This document shows positions 4,859-5,245 of a DNA stretch of 5,245 nucleotides, one piece after another. Every line of letters starts with the position of its first letter. The stretch's first letter is position 1. The stretch is taken from positions 1 to 5,245 of the forward strand of contig JAUWXV010000253.1 of the NCBI GenBank assembly GCA_030616165.1, written 5' to 3'. The position numbers and the translations under genes are program-made. The stretch comes from a bacterium (GTDB lineage Bacteria; SM23-31; JAUVVT01). Under the pieces are notes generated by a model, which was given only the letters and a program-made list of their open reading frames with translations, did no database searches and was not told where the DNA came from.

Positions 4859-5245
4859 ATTATCCTGACTTATCCATAATTCCAATCTCTGCCATAAATA
4901 GATGTCGATGTCATTCCCCCGGGTACTCAAGGAAATACATAAATCATATCAAATTTTAAATTCGATAATTTTAACGTATATTGTGCCGTCAATTAGATTC
5001 CCATTGAATATTCTTGGAAAATTACATTTATTGGTGTATATATATTCATAAACCTTTTTATTATGAGTCAACGCAGCATTTTTAATAATATCAATAGATT
5101 ATCAATTAAAATAATTAATTTTATGAATTATTCAGATTATATAAAAAAACAAAAAGGAGATTTTAAAATTTGCTTTTACATATAAATTTAATTATATTAA
5201 CTAAATGTAAATTATTGTCAATAAGGTTTTTATAATAAAAGAAGG
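4859..5245. other. Gene-poor right flank, likely upstream region of a gene beyond the edge
   Basis: No open frame of convincing size occurs on either strand. It holds a small GC-rich island around CCCCCGGGTAC (4916-4926) and, on the - strand, a consensus TTGACA (5216-5221) with TATAAT 19 bases further on (5191-5196). On the + strand AAAAAGGAG (5151-5159) precedes a 21-codon hydrophobic frame from TTG 5170 to a stop at 5235. The last six bases, AGAAGG, resemble a ribosome binding site, so a rightward gene probably starts just past the window. Confidence 0.5.
5170..5235 (+). CDS. Possible 21-residue leader peptide (speculative)
   Basis: TTG 5170 lies ten bases after the GGAG of a strong Shine-Dalgarno (AAAAAGGAG, 5151-5159) and opens a 21-codon frame rich in Leu and Ile, with one Cys. 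It ends in tandem TAA codons just before a second Shine-Dalgarno-like AGAAGG at the window edge. It could be a small upstream ORF coupled to the next gene. Alternatively the Shine-Dalgarno match may be chance in purine-rich DNA, since neither an ATG nor a conserved motif is present. Confidence 0.2.
   Translation: MLLHINLIILTKCKLLSIRFL

Overview
The window is AT-rich bacterial DNA, with long A/T runs and AGA/ATA/AAA-heavy codon use. It encodes an oxygen-sensitive-type split class I fumarase subunit, a membrane anti-sigma/ECF sigma pair and a Sec-exported DUF4097 protein. I cannot name the organism. The content would suit an uncultured, probably anaerobic, probably diderm bacterium, but that is inference.

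Layout. (1) Positions 1-175 look like the right end of an integrated element. A tRNA-Arg(CCT) 3' fragment (130-175) has its anticodon stem, variable loop, T-arm and acceptor 3' strand but no D-arm or 5' half. It is followed at once by a strong terminator (183-223) and a decayed tandem copy of that terminator (250-290). This is what a tRNA-targeting integrase leaves behind: element on the left, original chromosome on the right. (2) Positions 338-1500 run rightward: a doubtful 71-codon basic ORF, then the fumarase alpha subunit. Its start is best placed at TTG 643 behind a perfect Shine-Dalgarno, giving 285 residues. No beta subunit follows; a strong two-way terminator (1532-1565) closes the unit. 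(3) Positions 1679-2731 run leftward: an ECF sigma-70 factor and, six bases downstream, a zinc-binding two-helix membrane anti-sigma factor. (4) Positions 2911-4775 run rightward: a three-helix DUF6249-like membrane protein, a small STAS-domain protein and a secreted DUF4097 protein built on an 18-residue repeat, ending at a terminator (4830-4858). (5) Positions 4859-5245 hold no convincing gene, but the last bases resemble a ribosome binding site for a gene just beyond the edge.

How the genes may work together: the sigma/anti-sigma pair is divergent from the DUF6249-STAS-DUF4097 group across a 179-bp shared spacer. The simplest reading is a cell-envelope-sensing ECF module next to candidate target genes. 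The STAS protein suggests a second, partner-switching style of control, though no kinase or phosphatase partner is present. The fumarase is a separate metabolic gene. Nothing here is clearly a novel system. The most informative signals are the tRNA-fragment att scar, the orphan fumarase alpha subunit, and the sigma module with its divergent envelope genes.
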